Source: Rhineura floridana (taxonomy: Eukaryota; Chordata; Lepidosauria; Squamata; Rhineuridae). Taken from it: a DNA stretch of 64,000 nt. Location of the stretch: positions 12,769,100 through 12,833,099 of the forward strand of contig NC_084500.1 in assembly GCF_030035675.1 (NCBI RefSeq). The letters are read 5' to 3'. Below the pieces are notes generated by a model, which worked only from the letters and a program-made list of their open reading frames with translations, did no database searches and had not been told where the DNA came from. This document shows positions 1 through 10,859 of the stretch, in pieces. Every line of letters begins with the position of its first letter. Within the stretch, counting starts at the first letter, position 1. The position numbers and the translations under genes are program-made.

Positions 1-136
1 CCTGCCAGTTTGGAAACAGGAACAAAGCAGCTCCAGGAGAGGAGGCGGCGGCTCTGGATCTGGTATCTAGGGAGAACAGAGAGATGCTCATTTGAGTGTC
101 AGTAATCGCATCCACCATCAGCACAACACTGTAGAC

Positions 137-929
137 CAGGGGTTGGGGAACGCAGGGGCTGGATGTGGCCCTCCAGACACTTCTGTCTGGCCCTCAGGGC
201 TCTGCCCAGGGCACACCTTCCTTGAGTGCTTTTGCCTGGCTGGAATGGGTCCTTGAATGGTGCGAATGGCTTGTTTGCCTGGATATGTGTATGTGTGTCA
301 GAGGAAGCTCTGACTTTTATGCAGTACTGTAGTGGCAAATCCAGAAGTGCAGGCTCCCTTTATGTTAATCACAGCCATGTCCTCTCCCCGTTGTTGTTTT
401 TTGCTAGGGGTTGAGAATGAGATCCTTGATAATGCCTAGGAATCAATAAGCATAAAAGAGGAGAGTGTTAACTACTGAGAAGAGTCTTCTCAGTGTTTGA
501 CTCGCCTCCTTTCACTCTGGCTCCAATCTGCAGGAAAGGGCAAGGAAGCATGCTAGAAGACTCTTCTCAGTGGCTAACACACTCCCCTTTCACGCTGATT
601 GGCTCACAGGATACTGGAGACATAGGGACCCTGTTCCCAAAAAAGTAAAGGGTATAAGACCCCCTGAGGCCCTGCATGACTACACCGCTGCATAGGGACT
701 CCGCTGAGACCCTGCTCCTGAAAAGGTAAGGGGTCTAAGACCCCACAAGACCCTGGACAACTACATCCCTGCTTTTATGTAGCTGAAATGTAGCTTCATC
801 TACAAAGATAAGGGTCAAAGCCATTGCTCCGCCTGCTTTTTGCCTCCGGCCCTGTCCACTGTGAGCATGAAGCCCTCGGAAGGCTACCAAGGAAGGGTGA
901 AAAAGGGCTGGAAAAGGTTCTCAGCTCTG
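137..929 (+). mobile_element. hAT-like DNA transposon hosting a second hAT
   Basis: It starts CAGGGGTTGGGGAAC and ends with a degraded inverted copy (GGTTCTCAGCTCTG). The 8 bp flanks CTGTAGAC (129-136) and CTTTAGAC (930-937) differ at one base, as expected for a hAT target duplication. It has no transposase coding. A foldback hAT occupies 322-771. Confidence 0.75.
322..771 (+). mobile_element. Foldback hAT-like element, copy 1
   Basis: Begins CAGTACTGTAGTGGC and ends ACTACATCCCTG. It is flanked by identical 8 bp CTTTTATG (314-321 and 772-779). The interior holds the long imperfect inverted repeat of the family around ACTGAGAAGAGTCTTCTCAG. Confidence 0.85.
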
Positions 930-937
930 CTTTAGAC

Positions 938-1180
938 TAAGGAGAACAGCAAAGTGGACAACTTCTTTTTATTTATTTTTTAATTGCAGGGCTTGTTTGT
1001 AACAGTTGGAGCCTGCCTTCGCACACAAGCTCCTCATTAAGCAGATGAGAGATGTTTAAACCATCAATCAGCCCCAAGCAACATCGCCACCCTATTCTGA
1101 GTCAGGTTCCACAAGTCAAGGCGGAGCGAAGCCGTGGGAAGGGATTCCGACAGGGAGACTTCTCAGGAGATATTGAAGCT
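938..1180. other. Unassigned sequence
   Basis: No coding and no repeat recognised, apart from a T-rich run near 965. Confidence 0.4.
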
Positions 1181-1321
1181 CAGATGTGGGGAAGTGTTGG
1201 CCCTCCAGATGTTGCGGAACTACAACTCCCATCAGCATCAACAAGCATGGCTAATGGGCAGAGATGATGGGAGTTGTAGCTCAGCAACTTCTGGAGAACC
1301 ACAGGAGGTTCCCCACACTTG
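1181..1321. mobile_element. Palindromic MITE, ACTACAACTCCCATCA family
   Basis: CAGATGTGGGGAAG and the inverted CAAGTGTGGGGAACC are the ends. The arms include CCTCCAGATGTTGC and TACAACTCCCATCA. Confidence 0.75.
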
Positions 1322-1371
1322 ATGTTAGCTGAAGGACATTCCCAAACATTCCACTGTTTTTTGTAGACCAG

Positions 1372-1790
1372 GAGTAGGTAGGCCAAATGTAGCCCTTCAG
1401 AGCCAGACCTTTCTGTCCAGCCCTTGGGACTCTGCCCAAGCCATACCATTATTTGGCCCTTCTCAACACCTTCATGAGCGCTTTTGCGTGGCTGCAATAT
1501 GTCTTTGAACAATGTCTCCTGCTTGCTTTGATGAAGGTGTTTGTGTGTAGAAACCTCTCACTTTTGCATGGCTGGAATTGCAGCCTCTTGAGCAAAGGGA
1601 TGAGTAGGGATGTAAGGAGGCATCGTTTCCCGTTCTGCCCTGTATTTTTCACACACAGCGCTGTTTCTGTTCCACGGCAGTTTGTCTTCTGCCAAAAAAG
1701 TGACATTACTCGTCTCACTGTCCACTGTAAGTACATAACTTGCATAATTAACTAGATAAATTATGTCGTCATTACATTCTTCCAGCTCAT
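1372..1790 (+). mobile_element. hAT-like element, decayed relative of the 137-929 element
   Basis: CAGGAGTAGGTAGGCC and the block TTTCTGTCCAGCCCTTGGGA match the start of the 137 and 34372 elements. The 3' boundary is unclear. Confidence 0.45.
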
Positions 1791-2336
1791 TCATTTCAGT
1801 TACGCATCATTTGCAGACTGGAAGCAACAACAACAGTGAATGCCGATTGTTGTTGCTGGAGTGGATCCTGCCTCCTGGCTTGCCCTTCAGTTCTGGCTTC
1901 TAGCTTGTGGCTAGCTCCTGGATCCTGCCTCCTGGCTTGCCCTTCAGTCCTTGCTACTGGTTTCATCCCACAGCTCCTGATTTCTGGCTCCCCTCTGACT
2001 GCTACTCATGGCCCATCCCTGACAGTGTGCAATGAAAAGAATGTGTGTGTGTTTTAAAAAACCTGGAGAAAGGAATTTCCACCTGGGACTCCTACTATGC
2101 ATGTGTACTAGGAGTAAGCACTGAGGCATGTGGCAGCATGCATGAAGCAAGCCTTGGAAGTAGACTGTTAGTTCATTAGTCTGTGTGCCCTGCTCTTCCT
2201 CCAAGGTGGAGTTAATGGGAGTTTATCCACACAACCCCCCTGTGGGGTAGATCAGGCTGTGAGATCCTAGCTAGCCCAGCTTTGCCCATTGAACTGCCTG
2301 GTTGAGCGGGGATTTGAACCCTGGTGTCCCAGTTTA
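1790..2336. other. Unassigned sequence with short direct duplication
   Basis: GGATCCTGCCTCCTGGCTTG occurs at 1863 and again at 1920, a local 57-base duplication. Otherwise nothing recognised. The tRNA-like words near 2300 (TTTGAACCCTGGTGTCCCAG) may be a SINE scrap. Confidence 0.4.
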
Positions 2337-2452
2337 GCTCTGTCCACAAATATTCAATGCTAGTCCTACTCAAAATAGACCCACTGAAGTTAATAGACAT
2401 GACCAACTTAGGTTCATTCGTTTCAGTGGGTCTACTCTGAGCAGGACTAAGT
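2337..2452. mobile_element. Palindromic MITE, TCTACTCTGAGTAG family
   Basis: TAGTCCTACTCAAAATAGAC and the inverse GTCTACTCTGAGCAGGACTA, around 115 bp. Confidence 0.6.
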
Positions 2453-2519
2453 TATTTTATATTTCATTATTTTATTCTTGCATTTTAATTTTTCCTCCAG
2501 GATAGCAAACAAACCTTGG

Positions 2520-2685
2520 TTCTCCCTCTCCTGATTTCATTCTCACAACAATCCTGTGAGGTAGGTTAGGCTGAGAGACAGTCACCCAAAGTCACCTGAG
2601 CTTCATGCCCGACTGGGGATTTGAACCCTGGCCTTCCGGGTCCCAGTCCAACACTCTAACCACTACACCATGCTGGCTCTGTAGC
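2520..2685 (-). mobile_element. tRNA-headed SINE
   Basis: Reverse orientation: head at 2610-2683 (GGGGATTTGAACCCTGGCC, ACCACTACACCATGCTGGCT) and a body with CCTGTGAGGTAGGTTAGGCT. The tail is decayed. Confidence 0.75.
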
Positions 2686-3089
2686 TGACTACACCCCTAT
2701 GCTTTTGTTCAAGATGCAAAAGGGCTCAGATTTTTTTTCCCAAGCCTGGTTTTTATGACTTGATACCAAGATGCCTGCAATTGAGTTATTATTCAGCTGA
2801 CCAGGTTGACATCTTTTATGGATGAATTGCCAACTGTTTGTTTCTGGTGGCTCCACAGTGTGAACGTGCCTCAAGATCCAAAGGAGTGTGATCCTGCTGA
2901 TGAGGTGGGGCATGGGGGAGCTCGGCACGCCCCAAGTTATCACATATAGTTCACCAAAGCTTTGAAGCTGCCACCATCCCATCACACCTAGACATGCAAG
3001 GATCTCTCCGTTTCGGTTCTCATGGTTTTTCATTTTTCCAGTCTTAAATTCAGTTCCCCACTTTTCTACAGAAATTTACTAATTTTATT

Positions 3090-3305
3090 AAAAAAAAAAA
3101 GCTAATGAGATTTGATCAGCATTTTAGCGCAAATTTCTCCTAATAAACACATTTTTGTATGCAGTTTTGATCAATGCACACATTTTTTTGCAGTTTCCCC
3201 TAATCTAATGCATTTTTGCATGTTATTTTCACGAATATATTCATTTTTATGCACACTTTCCCCTGACATACGCATTTTCGGAATGCTGTCTCCAGGGAGG
3301 CACAC
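3090..3305 (-). repeat. AT-rich dispersed repeat, unclassified family D
   Basis: Words of the type AATGCATTTTTGCATGTTATTTTCAC shared with 5340-5410 and, inverted, with 14600-14660 and 58720-58760. No coding, and the boundaries are not known. Confidence 0.55.
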
Positions 3306-3598
3306 CTAGCACCATATTTATCTATTTTTGGGCACCAGACAAAGACTATTCTCCTTACCCAGGGCTTTTGGCTCTTAATGTGTGGAGTCTCAGCTATCAG
3401 TGGCCTCTTTCAGTGGGATGGGACCTGAAGGCCTGTCCTTTATTTGTAGTGATGTGTTTGTTTAGGTTTTTATTGATGTATTTGTTTCTGTTTTTAGCTG
3501 CTGTTAGTGTATAGATGTATTTTTGGGGTTTTATTGATTGCATTTGTTTTAACTGGTTTTAATGTCAGTTGTTTTGGATCACATATGAAAAAAGTGAC

Positions 3599-3599
<1 letters not shown>

Positions 3600-3630
<31 letters not shown>
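3600..3630. repeat. (AAT)n microsatellite
   Basis: About ten uninterrupted AAT units just before a tRNA-Ala SINE. Confidence 0.9.
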
Positions 3631-3640
3631 TTTTGTAAAC

Positions 3641-3828
3641 AGGCTGTAGCTCAGTGGTAGAACATCTGCCTTGGATGCAGAAGCTCCCAAGTTCAATCCC
3701 CAGCATTTCCAGGACAGATTCCTGCTTGAAACCCTGGAGAACTGCTGCCAGTCAGTGTAGGCAGTACTGGACTAGATGGACCACTGGCGTGACTTAGTGT
3801 AAGGCAGCTTCCCATGTTCCTACATTTG
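3641..3828 (+). mobile_element. tRNA-Ala-derived SINE
   Basis: The head GCTGTAGCTCAGTGGTAGAA with a TGC-anticodon-like loop and TTCAATCCCCAGCATTTCC matches tRNA-Ala. The body ends GGCAGCTTCCCATGTTCC. It is a full-length copy of the family that recurs across the window. Confidence 0.8.
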
Positions 3829-3912
3829 GCTGGAGAACTGCACCACAAAATTCGGGTAAGTCTGAATTTCAAAGGTTACCTGTGTTTCAGTTCACTTGTC
3901 ATTTTGGAAAGT

Positions 3913-4079
3913 GCGAATTTGATCATAGAATCACAGAACAGTAGAGTTGGAAGGGGCCTATAAGGCCATCAAGTCCAACCCCCTGCTCAGCGCAGGAATC
4001 CAAATCAAAGCATTCCCGACAGATGGCTGTCCAGCTGCCTCTTGAAGGCCTCCAGTATTGCCTATCAGTACGATTGATT
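3913..4079 (-). mobile_element. CR1 LINE 3' end
   Basis: ATCATAGAATCACAGAACAG followed by GAGTTGGAAGGGGCC is the reverse of the CR1 3' end; the cue AAGTCCAACCCCCTGC follows. The copy is about 165 bp long. Confidence 0.8.
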
Positions 4080-4210
4080 CCATAAAGGAAGCCACAGACC
4101 AGAACTTACAAGATCTGAACAGGGTGGTTCACGACAGATGCTCTTGGAGGTGGCTGATTCATAGGGTCACCGTCAGTTGCAATTGACTTTAAGGCACATA
4201 ACAACAACGA
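4080..4210 (+). mobile_element. BovB LINE 3' end
   Basis: It begins GATTGATTCCATAAAGGAAG and ends with the BovB signature, here altered to GTCACCGTCAGTTGCAATTG, and an ACAACAACG tail. It sits directly after a reversed CR1 3' piece, and both lie inside an older AT-rich repeat. Confidence 0.8.
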
Positions 4211-4462
4211 TAGATTCACCTTTAAATGCCAACAGAATTTAATGTCTCTCCCCCCACCCCACCGTCCCTCATCACACCCTGTGTGTTTCTAACTCCTAGC
4301 ACTCATCACGTAGCAAGGTCATTTGGAGGTTGGCGTAAGCAGACAGGCCCTGTAGCTGCCTACACTCTCCTGGAAATGAGAGTCCAGCAGTGACATCTCA
4401 GGTTCATTTTCAAGAGGTGCTGCTGTGGTCCTAAGGGATGGCCATAGCTCGGTACTATAACT

Positions 4463-4889
4463 CAACGGTTCTCAAACTGCCCCCTCCCCATGGACTACTT
4501 GAAAATTGCTAAGGGTCTTAGTGGACCACTTAGCCAATTTTCTGCCTGTTGTAGTAATTGTAATGTACTGGGCTACATGTTTGCTTGTTTAATTGTGTTC
4601 TTCTTGCTGCTTTTATTCTTTATATTCCTTACTCCTTTATTTTATTCCTTAGAATTCAAATTGTAATTGGGGCGGTATATAAGTACAATAAATAAATAAT
4701 ACAATGAAATGGAATATAAGAATGAAAAGAAGCAGTGGGAAATATAATTAAAAATCAATCTGAATCTTTAATGCGATGTATGTGCCGTTTCCTGTCGTTG
4801 GCTACAAATCTGCTGCCATGCCACGGCCAGCTGAATGAAGCTCATGGGCCACTGGCAGTCCGCAGACCACAGCTTGGGAACCCCTGCTG
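4463..4889 (+). mobile_element. hAT-like non-autonomous element
   Basis: Its ends are CAACGGTTCTCAAACTG and, inverted, CAGCAGGGGTTCCCAAGC. A CATGGACTACTTGA block near the left end recurs in the 31267 element. Target duplications are not convincing. Confidence 0.55.
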
Positions 4890-5280
4890 TAGCGCATGCT
4901 TTGCAATTAGGGATGAGGGAATCTGTCAGTTCTGGTTCTTCTCTGTTTCTCATTTTTCAGTTAAGTTTTAAGTTCAGTTAACATTTCCTCATCTGTTTGT
5001 GATTTACTTTCCTTTATTTTTTAAAATGATTCCTGTTAGATATCAGAAGTATACAATGGAACTTAACAGTATGAAATACATTCTTTCTCCATTTACAGTG
5101 GACCCAAGAATCTATGTGATACTACATTTTCTTGAATTTTGTTGCACCAATACATGACATATACATGCTCCATTTTTCAATGAAAATGTTGTTTAATCGC
5201 CTGCCCTCTCTTACCCTTACCATACTGGTTAATTTCACTACATAAACCGCATCCCAGACCTTTAAAATCCACTCTTCTAA
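4890..5280. other. Unassigned AT-rich sequence
   Basis: I see no gene or repeat family I can name. Confidence 0.4.
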
Positions 5281-5995
5281 TGTTGAGGGCTTTTATTTTT
5301 CATCAGCAAATTTCTCCCGATATGTATGCAATTTTGTGTAATATACACATTTTTGCAAAGCCATTTTCTCAAAAATAATGCATTTTTGTATGTTATTTTC
5401 ACTAATGTATGCATTTTTATCTACAACTTTACCCTAATTTAAGGCTTTTTGTACTCCAACAATAAAATAATGGGCAGAAAAATTTGACGGAATTTGCTGT
5501 AATGGCTGGACTAACTCATTACATTAGAGTTAAAGAAAAAAATAGAGATGCAACCATTTTACATTAAGGTGACATAATTTTATTTAATACTGTACAAGCT
5601 TAAAGTTGATACCAGAAAAAAACTATTGGTTTATAATGCTTTGAAACATAAGGCTTAGAATATAAGTAAACAGCCTGGTGTTTAATCTCAGTACGTTATC
5701 AATGGAATTTATTGCTGTGTCTCAAACTGGACATGTGAAGTTTTTTTAAAAAAATTATCTACATGATGTGTTATTCATGCTTTACTAAATAAAAATAAAT
5801 TTCACAAAAAATTGTGCCTAAATGCCATAAATAAATTAATTGTGACTTTTTGTATGCTTTACTTGGCTGGAAAAATGCATTGCCAAATTTGGAGAAGTGT
5901 TGGCTGTGTTTCAGTTCACATATTACTTTGGAAAGTGCAAATTAGGTAGGTTTGCCTTTAAATGTGAACTAAATTTAATTTCTCCCCCAACCCTG
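5280..5995 (-). repeat. Family D repeat with long AT-rich interior
   Basis: The outer parts 5285-5455 and 5870-5995 match other family D copies. The 415 bases between have no recognisable content and could be an insertion or the full-length interior of the element. Confidence 0.5.
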
Positions 5996-6224
5996 TTTGT
6001 AATGCAGAAGGTCTAAGGTTCAGCCCTTGGCATCTCCTCTTACAAGGAGCAAGTAGCTGATGTTGGGAAAGCATTGCCTGAGATCCTGGAAAACAGCTGC
6101 AGGGGAGAGAGCAGTAGAGAATGCTGGTGCCTTTGTAATAATTCCCTCTAATAGTGAACTCAGCTGCTGAGTGCTAAAGGGATTGCAGCCAAAACAAGGT
6201 CACCTGAAAACAAGAGTGTAGTAT

Positions 6225-6508
6225 CACCATGCCCTGGGAGAACCCCAAAGTTGTGGTTGGTTCCCATTGGGACTGGTGGGGCGGAGGGCAGGGAGCCCCA
6301 ACAGTAGGCGGAGCCAGAGCCAATAACAGGCGGAGCCAAGTTATTCTAGTTTTGCCCACATCCTCCTCACTGAGACTAAGGAGGAGGAAGCTGACAGATA
6401 GTGCCATCCCCGGAACTGGTTGTAAGTAAGAAGGCAGGCAGGTTGGGGCAGACTGAGGTTGGTGGGGCAGCGCCCCACTGGCCCCAAAGGACCAACCTCC
6501 ACTGCCTC
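6225..6508 (+). repeat. Dispersed repeat, unclassified family F
   Basis: GGTTCCCATTGGGACTGGTG, AGGCGGAGCCAAGTTATTCT and the end GGACCAACCTCCACTG. The same order occurs at 22140-22425. The terminal CAGTGGAGGTTGGTCC (inverted) suggests a hAT-type end. Confidence 0.55.
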
Positions 6509-6784
6509 CCCCAGCAGCCGAACGAGGACTGAGCATGCTCACTGGCCACTGAACCCTGAGTGTCCGTTGAGAGGATGGAAAACTGGGGGTAGGGCAAACG
6601 GAATTGAGTATCTTGGAGAATAGCATGTCTGGTTGGAAAGCGACAAGGAAATGCACTGAAAGGTGTGGGATGGATGAATGGTGAATGGGAAGATGCGGAA
6701 GCGAATTGGGATGAATGCTTATCGTTGCATAATTGTCTGGTAAATAAATTGGAATGAATGCTCAATTAAAAACTGGACATAGGG

Positions 6785-7290
6785 CTTTGCCAGACACCCT
6801 TTTTATTGTTTGGGGTGGACATCCTCCTTTGTTTCTGATCAGTGCATACCCCAGGGCTTCTGGCTGAAATTCTCTAACTTTTCATGCCACAAGTGTTCCG
6901 GGATTTTAACTGTCTTTGTCCTGCTTTTTTTGTGCATAATGCAAGGGTTGCCCCTCCAGATAGCAATAATCTGGTAACATAGCGGAAGCATTGCAGAACA
7001 GTTAACAAAGCGGAACAGTGTGTGGATGGTCCACTATAAATCTGCCACTAATGCCCTTTATTGCGTCAATGACATGTTGCACAACACGCCTGCCCGAAGA
7101 GTACCCACCAGTCTGGAGGGCGCCTGGTCATCCTTTTATTGGAGGACTGGCTCACAACACCCATCTAATGGGTTCCAATTTTATGAATCTCCTTCTCACA
7201 AAAGGCTGGTTGCACCATTACCCCCGCTTCATAATGAAATTACTCACTGACAAATGAGAACTCTATCTATGAAGGAGGCTGTGCATTGAT
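6785..7290. repeat. Dispersed repeat, unclassified family E
   Basis: Shares words around GCAGAACAGTTAACAAAGCG, GATGGTCCACTATAAATC and the GCCAGACACCC start with copies at 24375, 32786 and 53118. No coding. Confidence 0.45.
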
Positions 7291-7552
7291 TATAATGCAG
7301 CCCTTTCCCACAGTGTTCTCAGGGAGTGGCCGAGCACAGCACAGAAACCCAAAAGTTTCCAGATATTGCCTCAGGGGCTGGTTTTAGACTGTAGCTCTGT
7401 TGCTTACCCACTCGCCATGCCTGTTTTTCCTGCTCTGGGTTGAGAAGGATACTGAGATTTGCTTTGCTGAGATGTTCTCAGTCTGTGCAACATTTTGCTG
7501 CATTGTTCTGGCAGGTCTGGTGACGGAGCAAAAACATTGGGTTGCATCCAGC

Positions 7553-7642
7553 CTTAGTCATACTCAGAGAGTAGACCCATTGAACTTGGGCATGGCTAAC
7601 TCGGGTTCAATGGATCTACTCTGAGTAGAACTCACCCAATGT
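7553..7642. mobile_element. Palindromic MITE, TCTACTCTGAGTAG family
   Basis: CATACTCAGAGAGTAGACCC and GGATCTACTCTGAGTAGAAC. Confidence 0.6.
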
Positions 7643-7679
7643 CAAATTCCGCAAAGAACTATGGGAGGGGGATATCCAT

Positions 7680-7775
7680 TGTTAGTCATCCTCAGAGTAG
7701 ACCCATTGAACTTAATGGGCATGGCTGACTTGAGTCCAGTAATTTCAGTGGGTTTATGCTGAGTAGAACTGAGAT
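7680..7775. mobile_element. Palindromic MITE, TCTACTCTGAGTAG family
   Basis: TTAGTCATCCTCAGAGTAGA and TTTATGCTGAGTAGAACTGA. It is a second copy 40 bases after the one at 7553. Confidence 0.6.
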
Positions 7776-8414
7776 GGATGGAATGCCACCGTTCTCAAGT
7801 CATTTTTTCTGGGAATTTTTATATATGTATATAAAATGCACATGGATGCCGCATAACAGGTACTCTCCTTATAAGGCGTCTCCATGCAACTTATAAACTT
7901 TTAAGAGCATAAAGCATTTGGGCCCCTCTTAAGATACTGTAACCAAATTTTGCCTGATGGTTCCTAAAAACAAGGAGCAGGTTTTTGCCTATTGGTTGGA
8001 TACAGTTGGATGCCATTTTGAATCAGGATGGCGAAATGAACCTTTCAAAAGTGCACAGGTTTTAACCACTGATTTCAAAATAGCAAAATTTTTCTTCTTG
8101 ATTTCTTAGAATTCCTGAACAGTGCTGGGAACAAGGCCTCTAGTAAGCTATAAACAGACCCCAAAAACAGAAGCAAAAACCTCAGCAGCAAAACATGTAA
8201 TTATTGAACGACAAAATAATTGTACTCTGTCCAATGCCTAGGACAAGATAGGAGTTTTTCACCTGGTGCTAAAAGGATGTTAATGATGGTACCAGGCAGA
8301 CCTCACTGGCAAGAGCAATCTACAAACGGAGCCACAACTTAAAGCTATGACATATTCTTGTCATGGGAATCTGCCTTAGGAACAGACAGTATGAATGGTG
8401 GTCAGAATGTTGGA
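7776..8414. other. Unassigned unique-looking sequence
   Basis: No long frame and no family word. It includes a short TATATATGTATATA run near 7820. Confidence 0.4.
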
Positions 8415-8530
8415 TTATGCCAGGTTGAAAAATCCCCACTTAGTCACAAAACTCACTGGGTAATCTTGGGCCGATCTCAACCTAGCTTACCTCACCGGGT
8501 TATTGTGGGGATAAAATGACAAGGGGCAAC
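8415..8530 (+). mobile_element. tRNA-headed SINE, partial
   Basis: CTCACTGGGTAATCTTGGGCC and TTATTGTGGGGATAAAATGA match the body of the same SINE. The head is worn. Confidence 0.6.
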
Positions 8531-8924
8531 CAACATTCTTTTCACTAGGGACTGAACTTGGGTCCTTTGGGAAAGAATAAGCTTCTGATTAAAGTTGCAG
8601 GGGAGCTTTGCTGAATGGGACTTTCTTCTAAGTTAACATCACAGAGGCATCTTACCTATGAGGACAAGCACATAGTATTGAATTATTGTGTGGAATCACT
8701 TTTCAGAAGTTCACGTGCAGCTGACTGGAAATTCCAGAAAGTCTGCTCAAAGAAATTCTGCTTCTATCAGAAATGTTGGCTGACTGCTAAGAAAAGCGAT
8801 GCCTCAGCAGCGCTAATGGGCCTTACATGCAGAAACAACTGGTGTTACAAAGATAGAATTAGTACTCATCCATCCTAACCCTTTTGGGTTAGTGGGAAGG
8901 AAATCTATGTATGGCCACCTCCAC

Positions 8925-9072
8925 AGTTAAATAACATTTAATGCACATTTAAAGCAAATGGCCTCCCCCAAAGAATCCTGGAACCTGTGGTTTGTTAAGG
9001 GTGCTGGGAATTATAGCTCTGTGTGGTGGTAAACTACAGTTCCCAGGATTCTTTGGTGGAAAGCCATGAATG
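8925..9072. mobile_element. MITE with ZNF143/THAP11-like motifs
   Basis: Two arms: CCCAAAGAATCCTGGAACC and, inverted, ACTACAGTTCCCAGGATTCT. GTGCTGGGAATTATAGCTCT lies between them. A tail-like word, TTTAAATGTGCGTTGAATGT, follows at 9310. Confidence 0.65.
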
Positions 9073-9329
9073 GAATTCAACTAAAAAATTGTGCAAGTGG
9101 AACGATTTCTGCTTGCACAATGGGACTATCCCCCTCCTACCCCATGCATACCCCCCTCCCCAGATATGCTCTGGAGTGTTGGAGGAACCCCCAGAACAGA
9201 TTTAGGGGGTGCACAGAGGGAGGAGGGGGAAGAAGAGCACTGTTGCACAAACGGAAGTTGTTCTGCTGGCCCAAGGGGCTACTTAGCACTACTTTGAATG
9301 CAACACTATGCACTTTAAATGTGCGTTGA

Positions 9330-9570
9330 ATGTATGATGCGGATGTGACCTTTATCATCATCATAATTTTGTTTGTATGCTGTTTCTCCACACGCAAACA
9401 TGTGCTCAAAGTGGCTTACAACGCAGAGGATAGCAACGCATCTCACAATCAACAACTGCAAGAACAATTTCACAATAACAAGTACAAGACAGCAACAGGA
9501 CAGCAAACAGAACAAAGAAACCCTCACCCCTTTCAATACTATAAGCGTCACAACATTGCATCTCTTGGCA
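9330..9570 (-). mobile_element. LINE 3' end, L2-like
   Basis: The - strand shows a GTAAGCCACTTTGAGC word before an AT-rich end at about 9360, a layout shared with L2 and L2-tailed SINE ends. It is decayed and the assignment is tentative. Confidence 0.4.
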
Positions 9571-9744
9571 GGCAACATGACGCTTCCCGGCGCTAGCAAA
9601 ACTAAGAAGGGAGTTTGATGGCTTCACTTTGGTCCTAGACACCCCCTTCCCATGGTGTTCCTCACCGTCCCTCTCCAGCAGCGACTTCTTATATGGCTTC
9701 CAAAGCAGAGGATGGGGTGGGGAGCTGCAACCCCTCCCCAGGAC

Positions 9745-10262
9745 ACAGAGTAATGGGCTCAAGTTACACGAAGCCAGATTTCTGCTGAACATCAGGAAAA
9801 ACTTCCTAACTGTTACCAGTGTGTGTTCATTCCATGAGAAGGTCAGTTCTAAACCAGTCCTAACCATTGACCACAGCTACAGTGTAAGTTGGGGTGTTTT
9901 GCCTGAGGTTCTGGGCAAGGAGTGTTTCCTTGGCTCTTGCCCTTAGAGCTCTTGGCAAGTTCTGGGCTCTGAGCTTCCCCTGGGCTCAGAGTGGCTAACC
10001 AGCAAGGGGTGGTGGCGGTGTCTACCCTGTCAGGTTGTTGTGAGCGTGCACAACCTTGGCAGAGAAGGATATTTTGCCAGGATCAATTTCCCTGGGGTGG
10101 GAATTGACTCCTGGGACGGTGCAAAGCAAAGGGGGAGGATGCCGGCTGGGCACCACATATCCCTATCGGGGATGCTTTAAGTTGGATTCCTGCATTGAGC
10201 CGGGGTTGGACTTGATGACCTTATAGGCCCCTTCCAACTCTACTGTTCTAGGATTCTACTCA
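9745..10262 (+). mobile_element. CR1 LINE 3' region in two pieces around unknown sequence
   Basis: The first piece (about 9750-9860) has the CR1 words CAGATTTCTGCTGAACATCA and GGAAAAACTTCCTAACTGTT. The second (about 10140-10260) ends CTTCCAACTCTACTGTTCTA. The 275 bases between them do not match CR1 as I know it and may be an insertion or a divergent part. Confidence 0.65.
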
Positions 10263-10264
10263 CA

Positions 10265-10685
10265 GTAAGCTGCTTAATTTCAAATGGAAGGTTGCTTTGA
10301 AATTTTGACGGAGACAAAAGCCAGCCAATGCAATATTGTTATTTTTTCTCAGTCCCTTTTCCTTAAGATTGTTGGACGTGTTTATGTTGTGAGGGAGTCA
10401 CTTGTCATAAATTACCGTCAAAGTTCTGAGACAACTCCTGCTGAGTTAATAAGGCTTCCTGTAATTGCTCTGCTGGAGCGGCTCCATCCCATAATTCATT
10501 CTTTTAACATCTGTAAGCTGTTGGGGAATAGGAAGTGGGTGACATTTGTTAGGGTGTGGGGGCGGGGGGGAATGCTGCATGAGAGGGAAATTGTCAGGAA
10601 AATATTATTGTGAAACCAGTGATGGGTCAGAATGAAGAAGGGTTGCCATGTTTTCTTCTGATAGGGCTCCTGCGCCTTCGCCAAA
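10265..10685. other. Unique-looking sequence, candidate conserved noncoding element
   Basis: It carries AATTACCGTCAAAGTTCTGA, CCTGTAATTGCTCTGCTGGA and CCCATAATTCATTCTTTTAA, AT-rich blocks with homeodomain-like TAAT cores, and no repeat words. The 109-residue open stretch within it has no known motif. Confidence 0.35.
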
Positions 10686-10859
10686 GGTATTTTATTTTTT
10701 TATTTTTATTTTATTACATTTTTAGACCGCCCTATAGCAATAAGCTCCCAGGGCGGTGTACAGCATAATAAAACAGGTTAAAATACAAGTGGATGTAAAT
10801 ACAATACACAATAAAACATAATTAAAAAATTTCAATTTTAAATTCAAATTTTTAAATTT

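Larger units (their letters stand above)
3832..4262 (-). repeat. Family D repeat interrupted by CR1 and BovB ends
   Basis: The outer parts 3832-3912 (TTTTGGAAAGTGCGAATTTG) and 4208-4262 (ACCTTTAAATGCCAACAGAA) join into the same wording as 5900-5990. Insertions at 3913-4207 explain the gap. Confidence 0.55.
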
